Shown here piece after piece: positions 23,196-37,394 of a DNA stretch of 64,000 nucleotides. The translations under genes and the position numbers were made by a program. This DNA comes from Paralvinella palmiformis. Lineage: Eukaryota; Annelida; Polychaeta; Terebellida; Alvinellidae. Position 1 is the stretch's first letter. Each line of letters starts with the position of its first letter. The notes beneath the pieces are model-generated. The model saw only the letters and a list, made by a program, of their open reading frames with translations, had not been told where the DNA came from and searched no databases. The stretch lies in assembly GCA_025642065.1 (NCBI GenBank), contig JAODUP010000055.1, forward strand, positions 798,001 through 862,000, written 5' to 3'.

Positions 23196-24756
23196 CATGC
23201 CGAGTTATAACGTACTCTCATAGCCAAAACAAACTTGAGGAATTCATTCAGATGTGCTGATGTTAACATTTTGAATAAATATACTGCATTAAGCGATTGC
23301 AATTGTACACTGTTTTAAATCACGTACAAAGCAGTGTTTACTCCTATATGAATGATATTATGTTAAAAGACTTCCCTTACATAATAAACTGACAAACTAG
23401 TATAAATTGTTTCCTAGAATGCGTAAACATATCGTTCAATGGATTAATCTGATATTATATTTTTATGTTTGCTATTTTTAGCCTGTACAAAAGTACACGT
23501 ACTTGAATCTTATCTGTAACAACTAAATAGAGACTATATAAGCCGACCGTGGCTTTACTCTCTTTATCCTTATATGTAATGTATTTAATATAAAAATATT
23601 ATGTACTTTGCTATATATATATATATATATATATGGATAATAAACCTTATTTTGTTGCTATTTTATTATTATTTTGTTTCTTATAATCAGTGGTATAGAA
23701 AACAAAATCCCTCTTTTTCTCTCTCTGTGTGTGTGTGTATGTGCGTGCGCCCGTGTGTGTGTGTATCTGCATGTGTGCACTTGATAATAGTAAGCACATA
23801 CTTACCTTCTTACTAATTAAATTTGACCTCGAAAGTGTATAATATAGCAACAAGTACATGTTTGATGGGTTTAATAGTGCAACGCTCGGCATTCTAATTC
23901 ATATAGGTCACAGGTTCACATCTAGTTTGAGTTTCCACTAAATATTTGGCCCAAAATGTATTCAGCTATCACTAAAATGAAATACAGAAAAATGAATTAT
24001 ATATATATAATTTCATTTTCATATCTAAATTATAAAATATATAAAAATAGAAATGTAAGAGGGTTAATAGACGAGTTCAGGTTCCTATTACACTGATTCA
24101 ATAAGCACTGTTTATATATATATATATATATATAGTGTATGTGTCACGTGGGTTATTCTCAAAACTTTTGGAGATATCTAAACTACTGAAGAAGCTATCA
24201 ATGGAAGAATGCTGCCACCTGGCGAATGATGTAGCAGAGTTGCACTGTATGACCTCTGAGTCGACATTACGTCATGTCTAACAAACGTTCCTATGATTCG
24301 GTTAGGCACATTTGTTGGACATCATTGTATCCAATTTAACGTTATCCTGGTCATTTCTATTTATCCTGTGGCATTTTAGTTTGTTGAAAACCTCACGTAA
24401 TAAATGTCTCGCGATACTAGTAGAGATTGGCTTTGGGACTATTTTCTTTCTTAGCCCTATCGCAGCGCAAGAATAACTGTAAGGATGGACGGATGGCAGT
24501 ACGTTCAATAAACACAGATCTCTATGTAAACAATAACGAAACATTAGTAGAATTAAAGTAGTTTTTGGTATTAAGTCCAACACAGTAGAGCGTTTATTTA
24601 CCTAAGTTTTGTATGCGCAAACTTAAAATGAATTACCACCTAGGAAGATCAGCTATATAAATTATAATGTATGTACGGCCTGTCAGAGTTCCATGGTGGT
24701 GTTCTAGATCTTGGACAGACAGTATTATGATCCAGACACAAGTATTTGTTTTTATA

Positions 24757-24835
24757 TCCAAATATCTTTCTGACCTCTAAATTGTCAGAAACCGTCAGAA
24801 ATACCTTTCTGACATGAAAAACGTCAGACACTCAT
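24757..24835. repeat. GTCAGAAA-word cluster
   Basis: ctttctgacc, gtcagaaaccgtcagaaata, cctttctgac and gtcagac occur within 80 bp, so the same 8-mer is repeated on both strands. It shares aaatacctttct with 25510-25520 and 49292-49302. Confidence 0.5.
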
Positions 24836-25460
24836 ACTTAAAAAAATTTTAAGGCATAAAATAAGTGAAAAATACTCATCTGTACTATTGTATTTTCTTT
24901 ATACACTGTAATATACAATTGTTTAAATGTGCTTGATCTGTTTGCAGTTAATAATGATCACAGAAATAATCATTCAAGCTACTCATATGATCTGGAATTA
25001 ATTAGCTTTATCAAAAGAACTTCTTGAGTTGGCAAGAGCAACCAAGTCATTAATTGCATTAAGCCTACCGCAGTTAATAATGATGACAGAAGTGAGGAAT
25101 AAAACTACTCCTATGATGTTGGAGTAGTTAACTGTATTAAAGAAATTGCAGCCGATAAGTTGGTAAGCTCCAATCACAGAGCAGGTCAGGTCCTTAATTG
25201 CAATCTGGCCTTTGGAGCAGTGTTGAGGTGAAAGCCGATTGGCCAACTGATTTTTACCTTAGCACCGCATGGTCAGCCACCTGTTGCCACACTATTATAT
25301 AGAGAAATACTGTACACGTGAACCTAGTGCAAAATTATTACTCCTATTTTCATGCTTTGATATTTAATGGTAAATTGACTTTTTTATATTGAACCTTTGA
25401 CTTTAGTAGCATCCCCCAGCATGCATGATGTCTAAGGGTGGTAGACCAGCTATTAGACCA

Positions 25461-25541
25461 ATATCCTACATTACCAGAGATTTTAGTTTCTGACATTGTG
25501 CCATCAGAAATACCTTTCTGACGTCAGAAACCCAACCCGGT
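25461..25541 (-). repeat. GGTTGG-scaffold element with GTCAGAAA words
   Basis: On the minus strand it starts gggttgggtttctgacgtca and continues gaaaggtatttctgatgg, ending aatgtaggatattgg. The starting scaffold and the ending taggatattgg recur at 49244-49318, where the reiterated word is different. Confidence 0.5.
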
Positions 25542-25655
25542 CCAAAATAGAGATTGTTCGGGCAAACCTTATTTCCAATCATTAAAAGAATGAAACCTAC
25601 CACTGGTACGCTCATTTATAAATTGCTATTGTCAAATGTGCCTCGTGCGACAATC

Positions 25656-26016
25656 ATACAATATTGTGATGTACATTTCACAATTAATCCCAGTAAATAA
25701 AACAGTACAAACTGTATTGTGTACATGCATAGACCATATGTTTACTTGTGTAACAAGCTAAAACTAGTCAGCTTTCTATTTTGTATCACTCCCAAACATG
25801 CTTTGCCATACTGCCTTCACCAGTTGTCAATATCCAGATGACAACTATACAATATTTATTGTGATATACATTTCACAATTAATCCCTTTGAATAAAACAA
25901 TACAAACCATATTGTGTACATGCATAGTCCATATATATATATATATATATATACTTGTATAACAAGTTAAAACTTGTCTATTTTCTATGCCAAACATGCT
26001 TTGCCATACTGTCTTG
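25656..26016. repeat. Imperfect direct repeat, about 190-bp period
   Basis: Unit 1 25656-25819 and unit 2 25845-26016 share tacatttcacaattaatccc, tattgtgtacatgcatag, ctatgttta/TA tract, acttgt(g/a)taacaag and ccaaacatgctttgccatac in the same order. Unit 2 has a (TA)n expansion. No coding potential. Confidence 0.75.
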
Positions 26017-27586
26017 ATCACATATTAAAACACTTAATTTTTATCTGATTTTTTCTTTATTATATACTGTAATAAATACATGATATAGTTCTTGGCCCAT
26101 TTTTACTTTCCATTTGCACATGATATGATCCGATGAATGTACACATTAAAAAGTGCATGAACATTGGGAAACACTTATGCTGTTGGGGAAAATAAAACCT
26201 AAACACACATGACAAGAAAATACGACAGGTTAATGATACATTGACTAACTTTGTCTAGTTATACTTTTAGACCAACCGTCGGTAGAATTGATTACTGTAA
26301 AACAAAACTGCAGTTACTGCAAAATATTACCTCGTGTTCAGTTTTTATTATAACCTTAATCAAACTACTGAGGACATTATTTTGTAACGGATCAGGATAT
26401 ATCAAACTTTCTGAAGTGTCAAGAACTCGGTACTGGGTATAAAAATCTACAGCAACAATGCTTTTATCATTGCTAACCACGTTACTGTGAATACACATAA
26501 CCTAATAACTAGTCCATTCTCTCTAGGAGTTGACTGGCATGATTCTAAAACCTCAGCAAAAGCTGTCCTTATGCGGCTTGCCATACATTACAAACATTAG
26601 AAAAGTATCACAATAGAATCAAATACATGCTAGATAATCATGTATTGGAATATCACATGAGGAAACATTCAAGTATGAATAACAGGTGAACTTAAACTAA
26701 AATCAGAATTGTCCCAGATTCTGGAGAAAGCAAGTCAAAACAGATGCAATATGATTTAAAGCTGAAACCATCTGATCACTAGTAATGTTGTCTTGGCATT
26801 TAAATTGTATTCAACAGGTATTCATATCTGGTAATTTGTTGGATCTTTCATAACATGATTGAACACGGTGAGTACATATATACCACAGTAACTGGAGACA
26901 GTGGTGTATCATCCGTTAGACAGAAGTTACGAGCCAAATGATCGTGTGTGTATGTATGCCTTTTTGACATTCCAACACCACAGACTTCCCATTTCAGTTT
27001 AATCATACCTAAAATGAACCATCCCATTGTTAATACTAATATAAATTCTTACTGTTAACAAATTACCACTATAATATAAATGATCTCTGGGGGGAAAATA
27101 AAATAAATAGTATTTCCATTTAATGCAAATACCATCCATGGGTGTGTTTTATGAAAATCTCTGTAATGCACTTGTTTAACTTTTTTTGTTAATGGTTCAT
27201 CAGTGCTTAACTATAACTGGTGGACAGCGAAACGCTTTCCATTGATTTGTTGATATACTGTAACCAACCACAAAGTCGGGCAGAAGTCAAGTTAACTTGC
27301 ATGCATTTTTGAAGTCTTAAAACCATTTCGCTGACTTTCCAAATGGATTACACACTTTCCAATGATTTTTCCATTGCCCGAAGATGGAAAACATCGGTAG
27401 TTCAAAGCAGAGTGTGATCATGTAGCATTCACATATATCCAATTTGTACACAATGAAGTATCGTGTATATCCCACAGCCATTGTTCATCAATAGTATAAA
27501 AAGATCGGTTCTTGATCACTGGCGTGTAGATGAAGCATTTCCTAAATGTGACTAGCCTAAATGTTTCATAAATAATTATGTACACA

Positions 27587-27592
27587 TTTATT
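27587..27592 (-). terminator. Candidate polyadenylation signal of the DYRK1A-like gene
   Basis: AATAAA on the minus strand 37 nt after the kinase stop codon. The very short 3' UTR it implies is unusual for DYRK1A, so a more distal signal may be used. Confidence 0.3.
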
Positions 27593-27628
27593 GCTGCAGA
27601 GATATAATTAGTCTATGCTAAGCCTGTG

Positions 27629-28984
<1,356 letters not shown>

Positions 28985-28989
28985 TCAGG

Positions 28990-29900
28990 TGAACTGGTTG
29001 ACCGACCGTACCGTGCCGGTTAAAGACGTCGCCCAATCTCGGCGTCGGGTCGACGATGTACGCCGGCGAGGCTATAAGCTTGCTTCGAACACGAATATCT
29101 AAATATACGGATGCAACAATAACAACAACAATTACAAAATCCAACTAAGATCGCTATTTCCCGACCAGCCCCGTCTCGCGGGCCGAATGCCGCGACGCGG
29201 GTACGCACGTGTGTGTACTCGGTTGTTACGTACGAGATGCTCCGGGTTGCTATGGCGATGTTTCCGGCGACCGAACCCCACACGTACGGGGCGACGGACG
29301 AGTCGACGAATGGTCGGCCTCAGAAGTGGAGCAATCCGGGGCCGAGTTGGTCCGAACGCAAACAAAACACCGAACGGCCTCCGACGCCGCTCTACACCAA
29401 CCACCACCACAACAACAACAATAACAACGAATATCCGACGCGGCTAGCCGACATTAAACGGCACAACTTCGGCCAGACGGGTCGGAACAAGTTCGTTTCT
29501 CGGCCCGATCGCGGTCCGCAAGTCGGCCAAGGCCGCTATCCGGACGATGGCGGGGATCCCGGTCGACGTCCGGTCGCTATCCTGGACGTATCCGATGCGC
29601 GAGAGAGCGTGATAAGCGACGACAGCAGCCGCTCCGTCCGTCTCGTGTACATGCCGCAGCCAGCGAGATCCGTCAAAATGGCGGTCGCCAGCTATAACGG
29701 CCTGGCGTTTGAATCACGGGCCGGGCCCAGCCCGTGGCCTGGCCCTGGCCTGCCTTGTCTGTCTGTCTGGGCCTACCTCCACACCGGTAGACCCGCACAC
29801 TTCGCCGCTCGTACGGCCTCGTACGCATACACTCGCACCGAACGAGGCCTACCCAGTCGCCCAGACCACACAACACATGGCCCGCTAGCCGTCTTATAAG
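28990..29900. promoter_or_regulatory. CpG-rich region upstream of the DYRK1A-like frame
   Basis: A roughly 0.9-kb stretch dense in CG dinucleotides, continuous with the CG-rich 5' half of the kinase frame and contrasting with AT-rich flanks. Overlapping open frames exist on both strands (the longest 29213-29899 on plus), as expected when stop codons are scarce in GC-rich DNA; none shows a recognisable domain. It is most simply the CpG-island promoter and 5' UTR of the minus-strand kinase gene. If the kinase were a processed retrocopy, having such an island would be notable. Confidence 0.45.
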
Positions 29901-30412
29901 GGCGCCTGTTACATCAGCGAACCGATACGGTGGCGGCAATTGTGGACTTCGGTGCTTAAATAGGTGGTGTGTGTCCATTAACGTGCTTTATATATATATA
30001 TATATATATATTGGCTGCTTGGCTTTAATCAACTGTTGCCGATTGTAAAGAGGATTACAGGAAAGGCCATTGTCTTTACGGCTGATTGTTCAAACATGCC
30101 AACTACTGTAGCGTGTCACTGTACGTGTTATGTCTACCTGTCATTCCTGATAGTTACTACGTTTTAATTGCCCAGTGTCAACGGATGAGGTGCCCTACCA
30201 CACTCGTGCCGGTTGTCTAGCCAGCGAACGATCGAGCGGTTTCTCTCAGAAAAATTGGGAACCGCATCTGAACAGCGAAAGGAAACCCCATTAATGTACG
30301 AGATACACCTAGAATTGGGGTACCTATGCCGGGGTTGGATAAAAATGTATATATGTTGATATATACACTGGCAACGAAATATATGTACATTGAGCTAGAG
30401 TAATGTTTAACC

Positions 30413-30443
<31 letters not shown>

Positions 30444-30462
30444 CTGTGTGTGTGTGTGTGTG
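30413..30462. repeat. (TA)n/(TG)n microsatellite
   Basis: TA then tactgtgtgtgtgtgtg. Confidence 0.85.
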
Positions 30463-32044
30463 GTTATTATGTGATAATACAGTGATCACATTATATACAG
30501 CTATAGAGTTCCATTTAACACACACAACACACACACACACATTATTATATATAAAACGTTCGAATCCATTTGCTATATCTGTGTAAATTTGTGAAAAATT
30601 TTCATTGTATATAATTTTTCTCCATCAGATCTCCAGCAGTGAGAATAAAACTAAAGAAAGTACTGACGCACATAATTAATTAAACTTTACATAAAATACT
30701 CATGAGGCTGATAATTAATTCTTTATTAAGTCGATCTATTTAGCGTTGTCCAAATACGTTTTCATACCACTTAAGTGGAGTAGGTCTAACAATATTCTAT
30801 ATGCGTTTACTTTCATTAAAATTATGTATTAAAAATGTGGAAATAAACAATTTTTATAAATTATATGTGCGTGTGTTAGCAGTGGGTGATAAGGGACCAG
30901 CAAAGAGAATCGTAAACATACAGTCTGGATGATTAATCAGGTTACGTAATAAAGTGTGGCGACTTTTCGTGTGGAGACATGTACATATTGTGTCAAAAGT
31001 CATTATACAAAAAAACAAACATTGCCTACAGTCCTGCAGCACACCCAAGTCAGAACACGTCAGTTGTGAGAATTTTTACCTTAATTGCCCTAACAACTTT
31101 ATTTATAGCTATCTTTCAATTGCTGTATCTCTTTTCAAAGCGTTACTACAAACTGCATGTCTCTATCATCACTGTCTTCAAAGATCACAACATGAGTATG
31201 TGTTGTTTATACATGAACTTGAATAACAGCCAAACTTCGCTTGATAAGACAGGTTAGGTTGGCTGAAAACAAACACGCTGCGTGTGGTTTGGTGCTGCCA
31301 CCTGGCGAATGGAGTCTGGTTCTGGTTGAATACGGGTTGGATCAGAGAGCTTATAAACACAAAGTCTTTGGTTGGACCAGAGAGCTTAAATATGGACCAA
31401 AGACTGCTTATATATAAGCTCTCTGGTTGGGCCTCTGTACGACATTTTCCCGGAGTGGTTATGTCGGATGTTTGGCTATCTGAATACTGTCCTGCTGTTG
31501 GTCAGAAATGATTGGTATTGGCCATGATTGAGGTTTCATTCTAAACTGGTATTGTTTCGTGGGAAGAATGAGTTCCTAAATACGAAACCTGTGATGTAGA
31601 TCTAGGTCTACTCTTCTAATGGCTAATCTAATGGTATCACAACCCTGTCGCCAGTTTATTATCTTGTCCAGGAGTTTGAGTCGTGATTTATCCCGTCTGG
31701 ATTCCAGTGATTCCCAGCCTATACTATAGTTTATTGATCATATCATTATCAGTGTGTACTTGTTTGACGCTAATCTGGCAGCCTTCCTTCCGTTGAACTG
31801 TTTCAGCATGTCTCTGGCTAAATCAGTAAATGTGGGTCCCACATCACTACCCTGTACTCGACCCGTGTGATCTGATCAGTGAAAGTAGGCTAGTTGCCGT
31901 AGTTGTTAACATCTACTTAAGCTGCACCGTTGTTGTTGTAATATGTTGCTCCCATCTAAAGTCGTTTGCTAAAACCATTCTAACACACACACACACACAC
32001 TCTCTCTATATATATATACCAGTGTCCGAAAATAACCAGTCTCA

Positions 32045-32406
32045 GTGAGCTCCGGTGGCCTAGCGGTTAAGCACACGGCACTTGGTGCCAACGGTCACAG
32101 GTTCAAACCCCGTACGACCCGTAAGAGGTCGAAACTTTTCCAGAGATTAATTTCTCGGCTCACTACATCGTGGGTGGCTGACCACGTTAAATGGCGCTGC
32201 CGTCTCCACTGAATTATTTAAAATAAAGGGGGACGTTAAACACCCCCCGAGGACGTAAAACACTCCGGCAGGGACCACCCTCGGCTCCATCTTTCCGTAC
32301 TGCTCCCCTGTGAATGGTGGGGGAGTGGAATTTCTCAACCACTCGAACATAGAGGCTGTGCCGAATAAGCGACAGCCTGGGGATTCTCCCCGAACAACAA
32401 AACAAT
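32045..32406 (+). mobile_element. SINE-A copy in tandem-duplication unit 1
   Basis: Full head, body and tail (gaacaacaaaac). Relative to its duplicate at 33398 it has a 10-bp insertion (cgtacgaccc) after the B box and intact agcggttaagc. Confidence 0.85.
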
Positions 32407-32452
32407 ACCAATGTCTATATATAATACGCCAGAGACCCATACTGCCATAGCA

Positions 32453-32637
32453 GTGAGCTCCGGTGGCCTAGTGGTTAAGCACCCGGCACTTGGTGCCAAC
32501 GGTCGCAGGTTCGAACCCCGTAAGAGGTCGAAACTTTTCCAGGGATTAATTTCTCGGCTCACTACATCGTGGGTGGCTGACCACGTTAAATAGCGCTGCC
32601 GTCTCCACTGAATTATTTAAAATACACGGGGACGTTA
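32453..32637 (+). mobile_element. SINE-A copy truncated at the duplication junction
   Basis: Starts gtgagctccggtggcctag and runs to cacggggacgtta, where it is cut and joined directly to the start of duplication unit 2 (tggtttggtgctgcc). The missing 3' half is present in the corresponding copy at 33793-34168. Confidence 0.85.
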
Positions 32638-33978
32638 TGGTTTGGTGCTGCCACCTGGCGAATGGAGTCTGGTTCTGGTTGAATACGGGTTGGATCAGAG
32701 AGCTTATAAACACAAAGTCTTTGGTTGGACCAGAGAGCTTAAATATGGACCAAAGACTGCTTATATATAAGCTCTCTGGTTGGGCCTCTGTACGACATTT
32801 TCCCGGAGTGGTTATGTCGGATGTTTGGCTATCTGAATACTGTCCTGCTGTTGGTCAGAAATGATTGGTATTGGCCATGATTGAGGTTTCATTCTAAACT
32901 GGTATTGTTTCGTGGGAAGAATGAGTTCCTAAATACGAAACCTGTGATGTAGATCTAGGTCTACTCTTCTAATGGCTAATCTAATGGTATCACAACCCTG
33001 TCGCCAGTTTATTATCTTGTCCAGGAGTTTGAGTCGTGATTTATCCCGTCTGGATTCCAGTGATTCCCAGCCTATACTATAGTTTATTGATCATATCATT
33101 ATCAGTGTGTACTTGTTTGACGCTAATCTGGCAGCCTTCCTTCCGTTGAACTGTTTCAGCATGTCTCTGGCTAAATCAGTAAATGTGGGTCCCACATCAC
33201 TACCCTGTACTCGACCCGTGTGATCTGATCAGTGAAAGTAGGCTAGTTGCCGTAGTTGTTAACATCTACTTAAGCTGCACCGTTGTTGTTGTAATATGTT
33301 GCTCCCATCTAAAGTCGTTTGCTAAAACCATTCTAACACACACACACACACACTCTCTCTATATATATATACCAGTGTCCGAAAATAACCAGTCTCAGTG
33401 AGCTCCGGTGGCCTAGCTAAGCACCCGGCACTTGGTGCCAACGGTCGCAGGTTCGAACCCCGTAAGAGGTAGAAACTTTTCCAGAGATTAATTTCTCGGC
33501 TCACTACATCGTGGGTGGCTGACCACGTTAAATGGCGCTGCCGTCTCCACTGAATTATTTAAAATAAAGGGGGACGTTAAACACCCCCCGAGGACGTAAA
33601 ACACTCCGGCAGGGACCACCCTCGGCTCCATCTTTCCGTACTGCTCCCCTGTGAATGGTGGGGGAGTGGAATTTCTCAACCACTCGAACATAGAGGCTGT
33701 GCCGAATAAGCGACAGCCTGGGGATTCTCCCCGAACAACAAAACAATACCAATGTCTATATATAATACGCCAGAGACCCATACTGCCATAGCAGTGAGCT
33801 CCGGTGGCCTAGTGGTTAAGCACCCGGCACTTGGTGCCATCGGTCGCAGGTTCGAACCCCGTAAGAGGTCGAAACTTTTCCAGGGATTAATTTCTCGGCT
33901 CACTACATCGTGGGTGGCTGACCACGTTAAATAGCGCTGCCGTCTCCACTGAATTATTTAAAATACACGGGGACGTTA
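32638..33978. repeat. Tandem duplication, unit 2 (1341 bp)
   Basis: Directly abuts unit 1. Differences seen: a 10-bp and a short gap in the first SINE, one base at the second SINE head (33840, a to t), and a few others. The rest of the SINE continues past the unit end, so this unit keeps the original right context. Confidence 0.92.
33398..33747 (+). mobile_element. SINE-A copy in tandem-duplication unit 2
   Basis: Duplicate of 32045-32406 with a 5-bp gap in the A-box region (ctagctaagc instead of ctagcggttaagc), so its internal Pol III promoter is damaged. Confidence 0.85.
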
Positions 33979-34168
33979 AAAACCCCATGAGGACGTAAAA
34001 CACTCTGGCAGTGACCACCCTCATGGTATTTCGGCTCCATCTTTCCGTACTGCTCCCCTGTGAGTGGTGGGGGAGGAGGTTTCTCAACCACTCCAACATA
34101 GAGGCTGTGCTGATTAAGCGACAGCCTGGGGATTCTCCCCGAGCAACAAAACCAACCAAAACCAACCA
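33793..34168 (+). mobile_element. SINE-A, full copy with target-site duplication
   Basis: Complete head, body and tail (caacaaaaccaaccaaaacc). Direct repeats actgccatagc at 33782-33792 and 34169-34179 flank it. This is the uncut version of the copy truncated at 32637. Confidence 0.85.
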
Positions 34169-35514
34169 ACTGCCATAGCGACACTTTAGTGCAGTGTAGA
34201 TATATCATTCTTCTTAATGAATAATTTATAAATAATTTTTCTCCTCTCCATTGAAAAACTAAATGCTTCAGCTGAATCGTTTAAAACAAAATGGAATTAG
34301 TCATCGATAAAACTATCTGAATCCATACATTTATTTCCATAATTTTTTATACTATTCTTAATATGTTTATATCCAGATTAAACCACAATATGGCTATTAT
34401 TTTGTGTTATGTGACTGACCTAATTTTGTAACTTTAAAATAATTTTGATGAAGTCCTGGAGAATTTATCTGATATCTACAAGTGACCTTTACACTTTGGA
34501 TAATATACTAGCATAATATATAAAGGAACATTACGAATAATTATGGAAGTCATTTTCTGTAGGATAATCAAACAAGTTTTTCTAAACTAAACAAATATAA
34601 CTAATCAAGTTTCAATAATCTTCTTGAATTAAAAGAGTTAAGAACTAAAATTTACATCAATGCTAGTATATTTAATGTTCCTGTGTTTGTGGAATGCTTC
34701 TTTTGGGGTCACCCCATACCTATATGTCCCAGGTGTAACACCAGCAATACTGACTTGCCCCAATAGCTTTGTACTAATTAGATGATATTTGCAATATGTA
34801 CATATATATAAAACAAAATATTTTGCTAATTTCATATTTATAGTTACAGAATCAGCCATATATTTGTCAGAGTGTACTGAACAACAGTTTTTATGTAATT
34901 GGCCTTAATGTAATTTACACATCTTTGTTTGACTGAATATATGTCTTCTTTTGATATATCTCAATTCTGTGATGTCATTTGTGAGTGTGACTATTAATAG
35001 CATATTAAAATTATGTAAAATACCCATTGCCTTGCTGAAACATCATTTGGATAAGAAAGTAAATTGATCAAAAATGAATAATCTTTGGAAGGCTAATTTA
35101 TTAATAAACATGTATACGTTTTCCTATCCAACAAGGAGCATCCATCTTTATAACTGATAGTATAGGCCACCCCCTCCACCATCAGGTGTGACCAGGGCTA
35201 AATAATTCAACACAACAACAACAACAATAACCGAGTACAAATGTGGCAATTACTATTATTATGCATAAAGCATATATTAATAGTTGATCTATGTCATTAA
35301 TATTTACATTCTGAACGTATTGTATTTGCTATCATTCCCATAAAAATATTCAATAGAAAAGATAGTTTTATTTTATCTGTTGCAGTTGTCAAATTTGAAA
35401 AGTGACACATTTAGGTAATTTATTATAATTGAATGTATATATTGATTTTGTGTGTGTCAATCATAAAAAATTTGTACAAGATCTACTGTAATTGCTCGCG
35501 TTGAAATTGACAAA

Positions 35515-35560
35515 ATAGAATTTGTCAAATCCAATTCCATTTGATCAATTCCAATTCTAC
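35515..35560. repeat. CAATTCC element fragment
   Basis: Reads aatttgtcaaatccaattcc followed by atttgatcaattccaattc; matches the interior of the CAATTCC family without terminal repeats. Confidence 0.5.
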
Positions 35561-36609
35561 AGACAAATTTATTTAAGTCGAGCAAGAACCTGGTATAATG
35601 CAGATAAGAACAAGCGACTGTGAAGTCTGGTCATGGTCCAACTCCAACACTTGTGGGTATGCAATCTGGACTTTGGGCTGGCTAACAGAGTATTTTAATG
35701 TTATGTTCTAACTTAAAATTCTTCTCAAGATTCAATCAGTGATAACAACCATTATTATCTTTGATAATGAACTGGTTCCTGTAGTATGTTGAGTGAGCTG
35801 ATGGTACCATCTAGTCTGCTAAGATGTCCGAGTAGCTGTCACCATTTAGGCATCACTGGAATATTGTCAGATAGCCAGATCCATGTACTGTGAAGCCCCG
35901 CCATTCCCACAACGACTCTATCAATTTCAATCCACACTGTTGGAGTTACACAATCTGAGGTATAAGCTTTTTCTGATCTCCTGTAAAAGTAGACCCTTCC
36001 ATCGTTTTGTAGAATCATCAACTCAGCCAAGAACAAAACAACCAACCAGTAAGCTGCCATCCAATGTTCTTGAGCAAAACCCAGCCATCACTGCTTCTGA
36101 TGTATGTTCATATGTGGGCTCTTTTATCTCCCCTACTTCCCATGACCAACACAATTCGAAAAAGGTGGCTCCTTACCAAGAAAGCTTGACAGAACTGATC
36201 TTCATTTTGCCAAATCTTGTCCAGCTTTAAGCTTATTCCATATAAACATGTGTTCCTGTGCATTTTCAGTCTATTTTGCCGAAGATTTTCATGCCAATAC
36301 AATAGAAATACCGAATGGATAACAAACAAAAAACAACAGGTGTGTGTGTGCGTGAGTTACTCCCCCAAAACAGATTTACACATTATAAATGCAAAAAACT
36401 ACTTATAAAATTATTATTAAAATAATACCCTGTTGTTACATCCTTAAAATGATTATTCATGAATATGCCAAAATTTTCATACCAAGAACATGGCTAATCA
36501 GTCCAAATTGCACCTTTCTTGGTTGGAAATGGAGCAACATAACTTGTTACTGAATGCTATTGCATATAAATTTATGCAATTAAAAAAGTGTAATAAGCAA
36601 AGATAACAC

Positions 36610-36735
36610 CACTGGTGGGTGCATGACATAAACAGGAACCGGCTTCAACAAGGAGCATACTATAATCTGGTCAAGGAAATACAATTAGCTGGGGAGAAAT
36701 TCCAACAATACTTCAGGTTGACCAGAGAATCTAAA
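36610..36735 (+). mobile_element. Harbinger/PIF-like transposase N-terminal fragment
   Basis: Reads HWWVHDINRNRLQQGAYYNL then VKEIQLAGEKFQQYFRLTRE, matching the WVHxINxxRxxxGAYxxLxxEL...FxxYFRM pattern at the start of Harbinger transposases. After LTRES similarity ends. No catalytic domain follows, so this is a decayed fragment. Confidence 0.5.
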
Positions 36736-37388
36736 ATTCCACGAAACACCTGCCCCCAACATCATATTCTGGATTCCCCCATCCGTTTTTTACTAAGTTG
36801 CCATACGAATCTGGTCCGTTTACCTGCTTTTCCATTTTTGGTGTATCTGTATATATGGAATCTTAGCTTTATAGTCTTTGGGGTGTATTCTGGATCCATC
36901 CAAAGTAGGCAGCAGTTTTCTTCAAGATAAAGGCTCGGTGGAAAACATAGGGTTTGAGGTTCACCATGGTGCTTTAATACATTTCTGCTTTATTAAAAGT
37001 CAATCATTTGCAATATTAAATTTGGATTTTACAAATTATAGTATTAAATGTGGTTATATTCAACATTATCTTGTATACTTTAGAAACTAATTCACCATTG
37101 TCTATGGTTAATCAGATTGTAATTTAGGCTGTACCACATTATTGTTCTCAGATGACATTTTATCTCGTTTAAAACTAGTATGTGTGGCTGAACCAGTCTG
37201 AGGCTAACCATGGAATAACTCAGCTTTTAGTGAGTAATGTATCAGTATTTAAATTTTGATTAACTAAATATTTCCTATATTACCGATTGTGCCTAAAGAT
37301 TTATGATATTGACAACCAATATAAAATGTGTATTTCAAACCCACAAAAGAACTAAATAACAAAAGAAAACTTACAAAAATATATATTT

Positions 37389-37394
37389 TTTATT
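37389..37394 (-). terminator. Candidate polyadenylation signal of ANAPC15
   Basis: Minus-strand AATAAA about 185 nt beyond the ANAPC15 stop codon in an AT-rich stretch; plausible by position only. Confidence 0.35.

Larger units (their letters stand above)
18739..27586. other. Intergenic region between the receptor and DYRK1A-like genes
   Basis: Convergent 3' flanks. It contains (TA)n (19520-19562), a 255-bp GATT/GAGT/GGT tract (20161-20416), a possible transposon exon (21359-21460), a compound CA/TA tract (21461-21606), a broken LINE RT (21850-23060), a GTAATCGA cluster (23123-23195), motif-reiteration elements (24757-24835, 25461-25541) and an imperfect 190-bp-period direct repeat (25656-26016). 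The rest is AT-rich and unremarkable. Confidence 0.55.
31285..32637. repeat. Tandem duplication, unit 1 (1353 bp)
   Basis: Starts tggtttggtgctgccacctg and ends inside a SINE-A copy at gggacgtta. Nearly identical to unit 2. It carries a 60-bp palindromic segment (about 31367-31431), a CA/TC/TA tract and two SINE-A copies. No host gene frame was recognised. Confidence 0.92.
29901..37388. other. Intergenic region between the DYRK1A-like gene and ANAPC15
   Basis: Holds microsatellites (29991-30011, 30413-30462), a 1.35-kb tandem duplication with SINEs (31285-33978), the full SINE-A copy at 33793-34168, a CAATTCC fragment (35515-35560) and a Harbinger-like transposase fragment (36610-36735). No host gene was recognised; 34.2-35.5 kb is plain AT-rich sequence. 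Confidence 0.5.

Noticed and set aside
29213..29899. 228-codon plus-strand frame in the CG-rich block
   Set aside because: No recognised domain, low-complexity composition and competing open frames on the other strand; typical of a stop-poor CpG island.
31284..32864. 75-codon frames repeated in both duplication units as a gene family
   Set aside because: They repeat only because the DNA is duplicated; no ATG context, homologue or splice structure. The first codon is GTG in one unit.
35839..36230. Overlapping 73- and 115-codon frames near 36 kb
   Set aside because: No recognised motif on either strand; composition unlike the confirmed genes.
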